DNA of 64,000 nt from Mariniphaga sp964559175 (GCA_964559175.1 CAZLGT010000020.1:6405-70404); one strand, 5' to 3'. Counted from the first letter of the stretch, positions 17,868 to 26,439 are shown. Made by a program: numbers and translations. Notes: generated by a model not told the origin, from the sequence alone.

Positions 17868-19283
17868 TTAAAACTCGTAATATAATCCGGTATATATGCC
17901 TACCCGGTAAGGCCTGAAATCGACTTCAGGGTTGCGGTTGAGTGAATTCAGATAATAATTGAGCCGAGGTTCTAAAGCCAGCGAAAGATTTCTGCCGAGT
18001 GCGTAATTCAGACCTAAGCCTATGGTTCCCGAAATGTTTACCGTTGAAATATCGCGGGTTTTGCCAATGTTTTGCAAGCCGTATTCATTGTCGATGTAAA
18101 CATTGTTGCCAACCACCAGTCCGGCATTTACGCCTCCCACCAGTTCCACATCCATTTTACTATCGAGGAGAAGATAACGCAGGTACAACGGTATTTCTAC
18201 AAAGTCGAACACCTGCGAAAGTTCGCCCCGGGTCATGAGCGAGTTGGAGTAGAGACCGTAAGTTTCGAGGTTGGCAGCAATTTCAGCACCTTTGGGTAAC
18301 CCTTTAAATTCGATTATTCCTGCAGTGCTGTTCATGGCCATCTGGTTGTTTTCCATGCTAACGGGCGTATTAAAATACAGGTTTCCTGCCGGTGCAGCTA
18401 CATAATCGGCCTGAGACCTTAAGCCTGAATACATGGGCGAACTACCTGTTTTTTGTCCGTTTTGTGCATAATAAATGCCGCTTTCCACCCGAACTTTTTT
18501 ACCTGTTTTGTATTGCACCGAAATTCCGCCGCTAAGGTTTGTGTTTCCGTCGCCGGTTTCCGATGTCATGTTGCTGGCATAAGTTTCGCCGTGCTTTGCT
18601 GCATACGACGAATATCCCGGAGAAACGTTCAGACCCATTTTCCATCCGGATTGTTCTTTGTCCGCATGGGCGAGCTGACGGGCATTCTCGTCCATCAACT
18701 TCTGCTCCCATGTGAAATAATTTTCCGGAACTGACGGTTTGTCCTTTTTAGCCAGCGAACGCCCAAACTCCTGCTCTTTGGTAATAATTTCAGGCGTTTC
18801 AATGGGTTTCATTAAGTTCATACCGGCAGAAGCAAGCATTGTTCCCGTTCTTTCTTCCCGAGTACTTTCATCTGAAACGGGTAATTTTTCTTCCAACCCT
18901 GTTTTTGTTTTGCTTTGGATAGTTGTCTCTGCCAGTAAACGTTCCGGGTCATATTCCGGTTTGCCGGTTACAACAGGTTCATTGGCAGGAACCGTGATTT
19001 TCCTTTCGTGTGGAGCTTTTTCATCCTGTTGCTCCAACCGTTCGCTTTCGGCTACCCGGGGTGTAGTTCTCTCTGCCGTATCGTTAAAATACCAGCCGGC
19101 CAAAAAAGCAAGTACCAGCAGGGCTGCCACAGCCGACCAGCTGTACCAGGCCATTCGCTTTTTGCGGCGCTGTCCGGCCAGGGTTGCCTGAATGCTGCCC
19201 CACAAAAATTCAGGTGGATTTTCCGAGTAGCCATCCAGCTTTTCCCGGAAAATGTTATCCATGTTATTTAATTCTTCCTTCAT
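17868..19283 (-). CDS. Anti-sigma-like N-terminus fused to an outer-membrane-type barrel domain
   Basis: The protein is 471 aa. Residues 1-35 look like a cytoplasmic anti-sigma segment (NIFREKLDGYSENPPEFLW), followed by a basic patch and one membrane helix (about residues 46-66). A charged, repetitive linker runs to about 200. The rest is a beta-rich domain typical of Bacteroidota outer-membrane barrels (LNVSPGYSSYAAKHG...LEPRLNYYLNSLNRN...GIYTGLYYEF). The gene begins with TAATG overlap to the ECF sigma gene, so sigma and this protein are co-translated. The fusion is seen repeatedly in Bacteroidota, but how the barrel part is used is unclear to me. The gap to the TonB receptor gene (17748-17867) shows no clear promoter. 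Confidence 0.75.
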   Translation of the reverse strand: MKEELNNMDNIFREKLDGYSENPPEFLWGSIQATLAGQRRKKRMAWYSWSAVAALLVLAFLAGWYFNDTAERTTPRVAESERLEQQDEKAPHERKITVPANEPVVTGKPEYDPERLLAETTIQSKTKTGLEEKLPVSDESTREERTGTMLASAGMNLMKPIETPEIITKEQEFGRSLAKKDKPSVPENYFTWEQKLMDENARQLAHADKEQSGWKMGLNVSPGYSSYAAKHGETYASNMTSETGDGNTNLSGGISVQYKTGKKVRVESGIYYAQNGQKTGSSPMYSGLRSQADYVAAPAGNLYFNTPVSMENNQMAMNSTAGIIEFKGLPKGAEIAANLETYGLYSNSLMTRGELSQVFDFVEIPLYLRYLLLDSKMDVELVGGVNAGLVVGNNVYIDNEYGLQNIGKTRDISTVNISGTIGLGLNYALGRNLSLALEPRLNYYLNSLNRNPEVDFRPYRVGIYTGLYYEF

Positions 19284-19843
19284 TATGCAAGTAAATTTGC
19301 ATTTGACTCAACTTCACCGTAAAGTTCCAGTACTTTACGTTTTAAAATATCCCTTGCCCGCGCAAGGTTCGATTTCGATGTTCCCACCGAAATGTTCATT
19401 TCTTCACCGATCTCCTGGTGGTTCAACCCCTCCATAACAAAGAGGTTGAATACCATCTGGTAGCGTGGCGGTAGTTGCTGAATCAGTCCCAGCAGGTCTT
19501 CGGCTCCGATTTTTGCCAGAATATCATCCGGAACCTGCACTGAATCGTATTGTCCCATATCTTCAACCGGATACAAAACATGCTGTTTCCGGAACTTGCT
19601 CAGCGAAACATTCACCATAATTCTTCTCATCCAGCCTTCAAAAGAACCCTCGTGCCTGAAACTTTCCATATTTGAAAAAACCTTCACAAATCCCTCCTGC
19701 AGATTGTCTTCGGCTTCGGTGCGGTCTTTCGCATAGCGCAGGCAAACCCCGAACATTTTCGGTGCAAACATCCGGTAAAGTTTTTCCTGCGCACGCGCAT
19801 TACCCGAGGCACATTCGTTTATAATATTTTTCAAATCTTCCAA
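19283..19843 (-). CDS. ECF-family RNA polymerase sigma factor (TTG start)
   Basis: This 186-aa ECF sigma factor has region 2 (AQEKLYRMFAPKMFGVCLRY...AEDNLQEGFVKVF) and region 4 (LPPRYQMVFNLFVMEGLNHQ, then EIGEEMNISVGTSKSNLARA). It should direct transcription of the downstream envelope genes. The frame begins with a TTG at 19843. There is no ATG before residue 25, and an in-frame TGA stands 21 nt upstream, so UUG initiation is the only sensible choice. A -7 box (TACTTTTG, 19873-19866) would give a leader of about 16 nt. It shares one base with the anti-sigma/barrel gene. Confidence 0.9.
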   Translation of the reverse strand: MEDLKNIINECASGNARAQEKLYRMFAPKMFGVCLRYAKDRTEAEDNLQEGFVKVFSNMESFRHEGSFEGWMRRIMVNVSLSKFRKQHVLYPVEDMGQYDSVQVPDDILAKIGAEDLLGLIQQLPPRYQMVFNLFVMEGLNHQEIGEEMNISVGTSKSNLARARDILKRKVLELYGEVESNANLLA

Positions 19844-19865
19844 ACCAGGGCTGCAAATGTTTCTT

Positions 19866-19873
19866 CAAAAGTA
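19866..19873 (-). promoter_or_regulatory. Possible -7 box for the ECF sigma gene
   Basis: TACTTTTG on the minus strand matches TAnnTTTG 22 nt before the TTG start. No TTG is present at the expected -33 position, so this is a half-match only. Confidence 0.3.
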
Positions 19874-20045
19874 AGGATTAATTCTGCTTTGCTTTTAGAA
19901 ATTTATCCCTAACTTGCATCACATTGCTTTGCTGCATTTTTTTTTCTGCTGCGAAAACATGGGATAGACGCAGGGAGTTGGAAAAGGGTTGCGTTGGATT
20001 TATAATATTTTTAAGGAATTTCAACTTTAGTGCCGTTTAGCTAAT

Positions 20046-20115
20046 GCTGTCAAGTCAAAAGACGTTGACAGGTTGGATAGCGCAGACTTGTCAGCGTATA
20101 GCTCCTGACAACGTC
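20046..20115. repeat. Interleaved imperfect inverted repeats with four TGTCA/TGACA cores
   Basis: The 404-bp gap between the ECF sigma gene and the first serpin holds this structure. 20046-20056 pairs with 20085-20095 (10 of 11), and 20061-20072 pairs with 20104-20115 (11 of 12). The order is A-B-A'-B', as in a pseudoknot. Viewed as binding sites, TGTCA or TGACA recurs at about 20050, 20068, 20091 and 20108. No promoter consensus was found nearby, and the rest of the gap shows nothing recognisable. Confidence 0.5.
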
Positions 20116-20247
20116 GAAGGAATACGAAGTACAATATTTACCAGACTAAAAAAATAATTTTAGTTTTTTACAATCTTTGACGCAACCCTTTTGAATCATG
20201 CATCATCTTTGATAATGTATGCGTGGCAAAAACGAAAAAATTGCGTT

Positions 20248-21480
20248 ATGAAAACAAAATTAGTTTTAATCTTATTGACGGTACTTCTGTTTGCCGGATG
20301 CAATCTTCCCGGAAACACGCCAGATGAAGAATTAGACGTTACCGAAAAAACAGCACGCCTGATTGATGCCGAAAATCAATTTGGATTCGAATTGTACCGG
20401 CATGTTTTTGCTTCGGAAACCGAATATGAAAACATTATGGTTTCACCGCTGAGTGTGAGTTTAGCCTTAGCCATGACTTACAACGGCGCAAATGGCGAAA
20501 CCAAAACCGCCATGAAAAAAACCCTGAAAGTTTACGGGTTAACGCCCGAAGACATCAACACCTCGTACCGCGATTTGGTGAATGACCTGAAATCGCTAGA
20601 CCCGAAAGTGTTGCTTGAAATTGCCAACGCTATTTTTTACCGCGATGATTTTCAGGTGGAAAATGAATTTGTTTCCATCAATAAAAACTATTACGAAGCC
20701 GAAGTTTCGGCGCTCGATTTTGGAAACGAACAACATTCGCTGGAAATCATTAACGGCTGGGTGGCCGAAAAAACGCACGACAAAATTGAAAGCATCATCG
20801 ACCGGATTTCCCGCAACCATGTAATGTTTTTGCTGAATGCCATTTATTTTAAAGGTTCCTGGCAAAAGGAATTCAACGAAAAAAGCACTGATGAGCTTCC
20901 GTTTTATCTGGAAAACGGCGATAATATTCAAACCGAAATGATGCAGCGGCTCGATACGTTGCCATATATGTCAAACGATGTGTTCAGCGCCATTGAACTT
21001 TCTTATGGAAAAGGAAATTACAACATGGTTGTTTTTCTTCCCGAAAACGGCAGTACGCTGGACGAAATTGTCAATAAGCTGGACAAAGACAACTGGGAAA
21101 CCTGGATGGACAGTTTTCAGGAAACCCAAAGTGTAGATATTAAGCTTCCAAGGCTAAAATATGAATACGAAATTACACTCAACGACGTTTTAACTGAAAT
21201 GGGAATGGGCGTTGCCTTTACCGGCGCTGCCGATTTCTCCGGAATTAACCGGCATGGCGGGCTGAATATCGACTACGTAAAACACAAAACGTTCATTGAA
21301 GTGAACGAAGAAGGCACCGAGGCCGCTGCCGTAACGGTTGTGGCCATCGAACGAACATCGGTTGGCGGACCACAAAAGGTGCCGTTTTATGTGAACCGGC
21401 CGTTTATGTATGCCATCACCGAAAAAAGCACCGGTGCAGTTTTGTTTATGGGAACGGTGAAAAATCCGAATTCAAATTAA
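20248..21480 (+). CDS. Serpin lipoprotein 1 (putative Arg at the reactive site)
   Basis: This 410-aa serpin, a suicide inhibitor of serine proteases, is predicted to be a lipoprotein (lipobox LFAGC, Cys18). Serpin signatures are NIMVSPLSVSLALAMTYNGA, NAIYFKGSWQKEF, the hinge EEGTEAAAVT and the C-terminal FYVNRPFMYAITEKSTGAVL. The small-residue hinge suggests an inhibitory rather than inert serpin. By hinge counting the scissile region is IERTSVGG, so Arg sits at or next to P1; the loop looks longer than in alpha-1-antitrypsin, so P1 is uncertain. The ATG at 20248 was chosen over one 57 nt upstream because it gives the lipoprotein signal. It is first of three tandem paralogues, 12 bp before the next. 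Confidence 0.93.
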   Translation: MKTKLVLILLTVLLFAGCNLPGNTPDEELDVTEKTARLIDAENQFGFELYRHVFASETEYENIMVSPLSVSLALAMTYNGANGETKTAMKKTLKVYGLTPEDINTSYRDLVNDLKSLDPKVLLEIANAIFYRDDFQVENEFVSINKNYYEAEVSALDFGNEQHSLEIINGWVAEKTHDKIESIIDRISRNHVMFLLNAIYFKGSWQKEFNEKSTDELPFYLENGDNIQTEMMQRLDTLPYMSNDVFSAIELSYGKGNYNMVVFLPENGSTLDEIVNKLDKDNWETWMDSFQETQSVDIKLPRLKYEYEITLNDVLTEMGMGVAFTGAADFSGINRHGGLNIDYVKHKTFIEVNEEGTEAAAVTVVAIERTSVGGPQKVPFYVNRPFMYAITEKSTGAVLFMGTVKNPNSN

Positions 21481-21492
21481 ATTTCAATCAAA

Positions 21493-22728
21493 ATGAAAAA
21501 AATTATTATCGTTTTTCTGTCATTTGTTATGCTGTTTTCAGCATGCCATGAAGAACCTCTCGAACCCGGTGAATTCAAGGAAATTGTTTTGGATGAAAAA
21601 TCCGCACAAATAGTAGAAGCTGACAACGAATTTGGGTTTGAACTTTTCCAAAAGATTTTTGCGTCTGAAGCTGAATACGAAAACATCATGGTTTCGCCAT
21701 TCAGTGTTTCGCTGGCTTTAGCTATGACATACAACGGCGCCGGTGGGGAAACGAAAAAAGCTATGGAAGAAACCCTGAAGTTATACGGCCTGACACCAGA
21801 AGAAATCAATACTTCATATCAAACGCTGGTAAAGGCATTGAAATCGCTCGACAAAAAAGTTATCCTCGAAATTGCCAACGCTATTTTTTACCGCGACGAC
21901 TTTCATGTGGAAAGTGAATTCATTTCAACCAATAAAAAATATTACGATGCTGAAGTTTCAGCGCTCAATTTTGGTTCGCCCAACGCATTAACAACCATTA
22001 ACGATTGGGTGGCCAATAAAACCCACGACAAAATTGACAAAATACTGGATAACATATCGAACGACCACATTATGTTTCTTATCAATGCCATTTATTTTAA
22101 AGGTATCTGGCAATCGGAATTCGAAAAGAAAAATACAACGGAAAAGGATTTTTATCTTGAAAACGGGTCCACAGTGAAAACCGATTTTATGCAGCAGGAA
22201 AATTCGGTTTTGTATTCTTCCAACGAAATATTTCAGGCTGTGCAACTGCCCTACGGACAGGGAAACTATACCATGAATGTTTTTCTTCCGCAGGCCGGTA
22301 AATCATTGCAGGACATTACGGAAAACCTCGATAAAGAAAACTGGAAAAACTGGAATAAAAATTTTGTGGAAACGAATGTGGATATTGAATTGCCAAAATT
22401 CAAATTTGAATATGAACTCACAATGAACCAGGTGCTTACCGACATGGGAATGGGCATTGCATTTACCCGTGGTGTTGCCGATTTCACCGGAATTAAACGG
22501 GGAGGTAACCTGAACATCGATTACGTAAAACATAAATCGTTTATAGAAGTAAATGAAGAAGGAACCGAGGCTGCAGCAGTAACAGTTGTAGCCATTGAAT
22601 ATACCTCAGTGGGAGGAACTACGAAGGTACCGTTTTATGTGAACCGCCCGTTTCTTTTTGCCATTACCGAAAAAAGCACCGGCGCTGTGCTGTTTATGGG
22701 AACGGTGAAAAATCCGCAGCTGAATTAG
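21493..22728 (+). CDS. Serpin lipoprotein 2 (putative Tyr at the reactive site)
   Basis: This 411-aa serpin lipoprotein (lipobox MLFSAC, Cys18) is very close to serpin 1 over the whole length. It has the same NIMVSPFSVSLALAMTYNGA, NAIYFKGIWQSEF and hinge EEGTEAAAVT. In the reactive loop Arg of serpin 1 is replaced by Tyr (AIEYTSVGG), which would favour chymotrypsin-like targets if this residue is P1. It is 12 bp downstream of serpin 1 and very probably on the same mRNA. Confidence 0.93.
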   Translation: MKKIIIVFLSFVMLFSACHEEPLEPGEFKEIVLDEKSAQIVEADNEFGFELFQKIFASEAEYENIMVSPFSVSLALAMTYNGAGGETKKAMEETLKLYGLTPEEINTSYQTLVKALKSLDKKVILEIANAIFYRDDFHVESEFISTNKKYYDAEVSALNFGSPNALTTINDWVANKTHDKIDKILDNISNDHIMFLINAIYFKGIWQSEFEKKNTTEKDFYLENGSTVKTDFMQQENSVLYSSNEIFQAVQLPYGQGNYTMNVFLPQAGKSLQDITENLDKENWKNWNKNFVETNVDIELPKFKFEYELTMNQVLTDMGMGIAFTRGVADFTGIKRGGNLNIDYVKHKSFIEVNEEGTEAAAVTVVAIEYTSVGGTTKVPFYVNRPFLFAITEKSTGAVLFMGTVKNPQLN

Positions 22729-22775
22729 CTATTGAGACACAAGACAAAAAAAATGAAAACTTAAAATAGTGCGTT

Positions 22776-24011
22776 ATGAAAACAATTATTTTGCTGTCGC
22801 TGGCATTTGCACTGACTTCCATCAGTTCATGTCAGAAAAATGATCCGGTGCCAGACGAAAATAAAATCATCAATCTGGATGAAAAGTCGGCCCAACTGGT
22901 GGAAGCCGACAATGCTTTTGGACTTGAACTTTTTCAGCAAATCAGAGAGAATAGCGATGAGGAAAACCTGATGATTTCGCCGCTTAGTGTTTCGGTGGCG
23001 CTGGCTATGGCATACAATGGCGCAGGAAGTGAAACCAAATCGGAAATGGAAAAGGTACTGAAGTTAAACGGCCTTACCAAAGAGCAAATCAATGCCTCTT
23101 ATGAAAAACTGATTTCGGCATTGCAATCGCTGGACGAGGAGGTGGTTTTTGAACTGGCCAATGCCATTTTTTACGCCGAAGGATTTTCTGTGAAACAGGG
23201 ATTCCTGGATATCAACCGCCAGATTTACGATGCCGAAGTGGAAGCGCTCAATTTTAATGACCCGGCATCTGTTGATATAATCAACGGCTGGGTGGCTGAA
23301 AAAACGCACGATAAAATTGAAAAAATTATCGAACAGCTGAATCCGCTGGATCGGATGGTATTGCTGAATGCCATCTATTTTTACGGTACCTGGACCAACA
23401 AATTCGATGAAGAGGGTACGCACAATCTTTCGTTTCGCAAAACAGACGGCACCACCCTCGAAGTGCCCATGATGAGCAAGCTGGAAAAACTGCTCTACAA
23501 GGAAAATACGTTGTTTAAGGCAATAAAAATGCCTTACGGAAACGGACAGTACAACATGGTTGTGATGCTTCCTGTGGGTAGCAACAGTTCGCAGGACATT
23601 ATAGATGTACTGACTATTGCCAACTGGAACAGCTGGATGGCCACTTTTGAAATGGCCGAACGGGTAAAGATTACCATGCCCCGTTTTAAGTACGCTTTTG
23701 AAACTTCGCTGAAAGACGTATTGAAAAACCTTGGAATGGAAAAGGCATTTTTGCCAAACAAGGCCGATTTTTCTGGAATTTCAAACGAGGATTTATACAT
23801 CAGCGAAGCCATTCATAAATCGTATATCGATGTAAACGAAACCGGAACCGAAGCTGCTGCGGTTACCGGACTTGTATTTGCAACAACCAGTATGGAACAG
23901 AATCCCCCTGTCTCTTTTTATGTGGACAGGCCGTTTGTGTATGCCATTACCGAAAACGATACGGGCGCCATCCTTTTTATAGGGGAAGTGAACCACCCGG
24001 AATACGATTAA
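22776..24011 (+). CDS. Serpin lipoprotein 3 (small residues at the reactive site)
   Basis: This 411-aa serpin lipoprotein (lipobox SISSC, Cys19) is the most diverged of the three. It keeps NLMISPLSVSVALAMAYNGA, NAIYFYGTWTNKF and the hinge ETGTEAAAVT. The reactive loop reads GLVFATTSMEQNPP, with Ala/Thr where serpins 1 and 2 have Arg/Tyr, suggesting an elastase-like or other target. It lies 47 bp after serpin 2 and is followed by a strong terminator at 24058-24093, so the operon ends here. Confidence 0.93.
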   Translation: MKTIILLSLAFALTSISSCQKNDPVPDENKIINLDEKSAQLVEADNAFGLELFQQIRENSDEENLMISPLSVSVALAMAYNGAGSETKSEMEKVLKLNGLTKEQINASYEKLISALQSLDEEVVFELANAIFYAEGFSVKQGFLDINRQIYDAEVEALNFNDPASVDIINGWVAEKTHDKIEKIIEQLNPLDRMVLLNAIYFYGTWTNKFDEEGTHNLSFRKTDGTTLEVPMMSKLEKLLYKENTLFKAIKMPYGNGQYNMVVMLPVGSNSSQDIIDVLTIANWNSWMATFEMAERVKITMPRFKYAFETSLKDVLKNLGMEKAFLPNKADFSGISNEDLYISEAIHKSYIDVNETGTEAAAVTGLVFATTSMEQNPPVSFYVDRPFVYAITENDTGAILFIGEVNHPEYD

Positions 24012-24057
24012 ACGATAATTCCAAATCTCCGGATTTTGCTGCAACAGTTAGTTCTGT

Positions 24058-24093
24058 AAAAGTCGCCTGCTAATTCCCGGGCGGCTTTTTTTT
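24058..24093 (+). terminator. Rho-independent terminator of the serpin operon
   Basis: AAAAGTCGCC (24058-24067) pairs with GGCGGCTTTT (24080-24089) with one G-U pair, and a run of T follows. It lies 46 bp after the stop codon of serpin 3. Confidence 0.75.
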
Positions 24094-24434
24094 AACTGGC
24101 TGTATCAGCGATATTTTTAACTGATTGAAAAGGCAGTTGAAGAAACCAATTATTGCAAAATGGATGAAAAATTAAATAAATGGTCGGGATTTAGTTTATT
24201 CTGAGCTGCAATTGTTAAACCTCGACATAAACTAATTCGGAAATGGTTATTTCCGATCCTTGACTATTTTTAAACAATGTGAAAACAGTTGGATTTGTTC
24301 TGTTAGCTTTAATAAGTGATAAATTGGGTTTTTCAAAGTCAAGGTTTTGCTGTGAGATCCCTTTGGATTCCCTGAATTCACTGATTCTTTGACCATTTTT
24401 CTGTTGAAACTGGTTAATAATTTTTAGTTATCAT
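24094..24434. other. AT-rich intergenic stretch without a recognisable gene
   Basis: The stretch between the serpin terminator and the next promoter holds no convincing reading frame. The one clear structure is a perfect small hairpin, TCGGAAAT-GGTT-ATTTCCGA (24237-24256), with no T-run. Confidence 0.5.
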
Positions 24435-24465
24435 TTGCTACAACTAATTTTTGTTTTTATATTTG
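24435..24465 (+). promoter_or_regulatory. Bacteroidota-type promoter of the 24606 lipoprotein gene
   Basis: The -33 TTG is at 24435-24437 and the -7 TATATTTG at 24458-24465, with a 20-nt spacer. The start of transcription would be near 24472, leaving a leader of about 134 nt. Confidence 0.55.
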
Positions 24466-24605
24466 AACATTGGTTATTATATGACAACAATAATAAAAGT
24501 AATCAAAGCGTTAGCTTCTTTTGAACACTCAAACCAAGCTAAAATCCCACGCTTTTAACACATAACATTCATCTATGGGAATAGGATGAAATAAAATTCA
24601 ATGAA

Positions 24606-25370
24606 ATGAAAAACATTATTTTACTAATTTCCATTTCTCTTTTTCTCTTTTCATGCGAAAAAGACAGTCTTGATGAAGGATTTGAAAATGCAAATCCTAA
24701 TGTTAAGGAAAAACTTATTAAACAATTTGAACTATTTTCTGACGACTGGTCAGATGCGGATGGAACAACCAGAATTAATTATAACTCAGAAAATATAATA
24801 ACGAGTATAACCTCAGAAGGTAGTACTCAGTTTTTTTATTATGATGATTTTGGTAACTTGGATTCTATCACAGGTGACTCAGATGGATTTTTTATAGACC
24901 AGATATTTGAAGAAATAGGTGATTCAGCTGTTGCTGCATATAAATGGGGCGATGTTTTGAAATATGACGACAAAGGCAATCCTGAAGAAGTCGAACTTTT
25001 AAGAGGCAGTTTAGATATACCTTATTCTCCTTTTGGTGGAATAGATGAACATAGCATTGCCTACATTTCTTACGACCCAATTCCTAATCCGTTTTACTAT
25101 TCTTTGAAAGCAGGAGGTATTATTGATGTATTAAATAATATTTATCTGGATTTTGGGTATGGCCCCAAAGAATTGATAATAGCAAAAAAAATGCTTCTTT
25201 TCAATTTTCCTAACCTTATCATGGTAAAAAAAATAAGTGGTTCAACAGAGGCTGAGATACATTTTGAAAACACGGTTGATGATGATGATTACTTAACTCG
25301 TTCAGAAGTGTTTTTCGCTTCTAAATATAATTCGGAAACAACTGTTTTAAGGTTTGCTTATAAAGAATAA
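24606..25370 (+). CDS. Lipoprotein of unknown function
   Basis: This 254-aa lipoprotein has lipobox LFLFSC (Cys17). The mature part contains two short units of the YD/RHS-like type (FYYDDFGNLDSITGDSDG and LKYDDKGNPEEVELLRG), but too few to call a Rhs protein. The gene is clearly more AT-rich than its neighbours. It lies in a low-GC block with mobile-element debris, which suggests acquisition by transfer. Monocistronic; function unknown. Confidence 0.7.
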   Translation: MKNIILLISISLFLFSCEKDSLDEGFENANPNVKEKLIKQFELFSDDWSDADGTTRINYNSENIITSITSEGSTQFFYYDDFGNLDSITGDSDGFFIDQIFEEIGDSAVAAYKWGDVLKYDDKGNPEEVELLRGSLDIPYSPFGGIDEHSIAYISYDPIPNPFYYSLKAGGIIDVLNNIYLDFGYGPKELIIAKKMLLFNFPNLIMVKKISGSTEAEIHFENTVDDDDYLTRSEVFFASKYNSETTVLRFAYKE

Positions 25371-25654
25371 CCTATTAATCAACAATTCTATCAAATTTGT
25401 TTCAAAAAATGACTATAACAGAATTCTGGAGAGTCTTGAATTTAACAACTAAAATTTACAGAAATGCTTGGAATCAATGTGTATAAGGCATTTTTTGTTT
25501 TATGAAAACTTTGAATTTTACATTTTTTCTTGTTCTGATGGTGACCTATTTGGTGACTCTTTTTTATGCGGATTTTACTTTAACAAAACAAGCATTTCCA
25601 AGGTATTGCTATTTTTTTATTGATTCGTCCTATGTTTCGATTATTTGACATGGA

Positions 25655-25897
25655 TTAAGTTTTAAAATTTTCATTATCTGTATTTGTATTGGATTTAATT
25701 CCGGTATCCTTAATTGTTTTATTCGGTATCCTATTTCGAGTTCGCTCATTTTTTTTATTTTTCAATTCATTTATTATATCCCAATATGATACTTTATATT
25801 TATTTTTTGCATTATAACTTTTCAACCATGGATATATGGCTGTTTCCATTTCTTTAACTATTGCATAAACAAACATACAGATAAGCACGTGCCCTCT
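25655..25897 (-). pseudogene. Remnant of a DDE transposase C-terminus (IS1634/IS4-like)
   Basis: The reading frame 25655-25960 encodes a segment beginning RGHVLICMFVYAIVKEME and continuing YKVSYWDIINELKN. This resembles the last ~80 residues of IS4/IS1634-type transposases, where R-GH-hhICM is conserved. The sequence before it (25898-25960) does not continue the transposase, and no terminal inverted repeat was found, so it is a fragment. The flanking 25371-25654 is very AT-rich and holds only a 48-codon frame (25502-25648) that I do not trust. Confidence 0.5.
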
Positions 25898-26007
25898 TGG
25901 CTGCTTCTCATTATTATTACTGAAAATTATAAAGTAAAATTCGTTATAAAAAAACAACACCCGTTTCCAGAGAAGAAAAAAACGATCTGCTTCCTCAGAT
26001 TCACCTC

Positions 26008-26385
26008 ATGTTTGATACAATACTGGAATTTCGAAAAAAATATGGCGTTGGCCGCGCCATTGCTGCGCCTCAAATTGTACTGCAAAAAATAATTATTTGC
26101 CTGAACATAGATAAACCGGTTGCCCTGGCCAATCCTGAACTTTCAGATTTAAGCGAAGAACTTTTTGAACTATGGGACGATTGCATGAGTTTTCCAAACC
26201 TGCTGGTAAAAGTGAGGCGGCACAAAAGCCTCACCCTTACCTTTTATGATTTAAAACGGGAAAAGCAGGTTTGGCTTCTTCAGGATGATCTGGCTGAACT
26301 GATTCAGCATGAATACGATCACCTGGACGGAATTCTGGCCACCCAACGGGCCATTGACGATCAATCGTTTCGGTGGAAAGCATAA
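26008..26385 (+). CDS. Peptide deformylase-like protein, 5'-truncated
   Basis: The protein is 125 aa from the first ATG. It keeps the three deformylase motifs in altered form: GVGRAIAAPQ (13-22, canonical GxGLAAPQ), DDCMS (57-61, canonical EGCLS, metal ligand Cys59) and QHEYDH (100-105, HExDH). Deformylases are usually 150-190 aa. Codons upstream of this ATG (from about 25942, KKTTPVSREEKNDLLPQIHL) still look like the missing N-terminal part, but the frame ends in a stop at 25930-25932. The gene therefore seems to have lost its true start, probably by rearrangement next to the transposase remnant. Residual activity is doubtful; this GRAIAAPQ subfamily may not be the housekeeping enzyme. Confidence 0.65.
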   Translation: MFDTILEFRKKYGVGRAIAAPQIVLQKIIICLNIDKPVALANPELSDLSEELFELWDDCMSFPNLLVKVRRHKSLTLTFYDLKREKQVWLLQDDLAELIQHEYDHLDGILATQRAIDDQSFRWKA

Positions 26386-26419
26386 AAAAAACCGATTGAA
26401 AAGATCCAACCGGTTTTTT
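26386..26419. terminator. Bidirectional terminator between convergent genes
   Basis: AAAAAACCGATTG (26386-26398) pairs with CAACCGGTTTTTT (26407-26419) with one mismatch. A-run and T-run flank the stem, so it can work for the deformylase-like gene and for the convergent FadL-type gene. Confidence 0.75.
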
Positions 26420-26439
26420 GGTATAAATATTCGTCTGGT

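Noticed and set aside
25502..25648. 48-codon plus-strand frame with a hydrophobic start
   Set aside because: Very AT-rich, no recognisable motif, next to mobile-element debris; could be real but cannot be supported.
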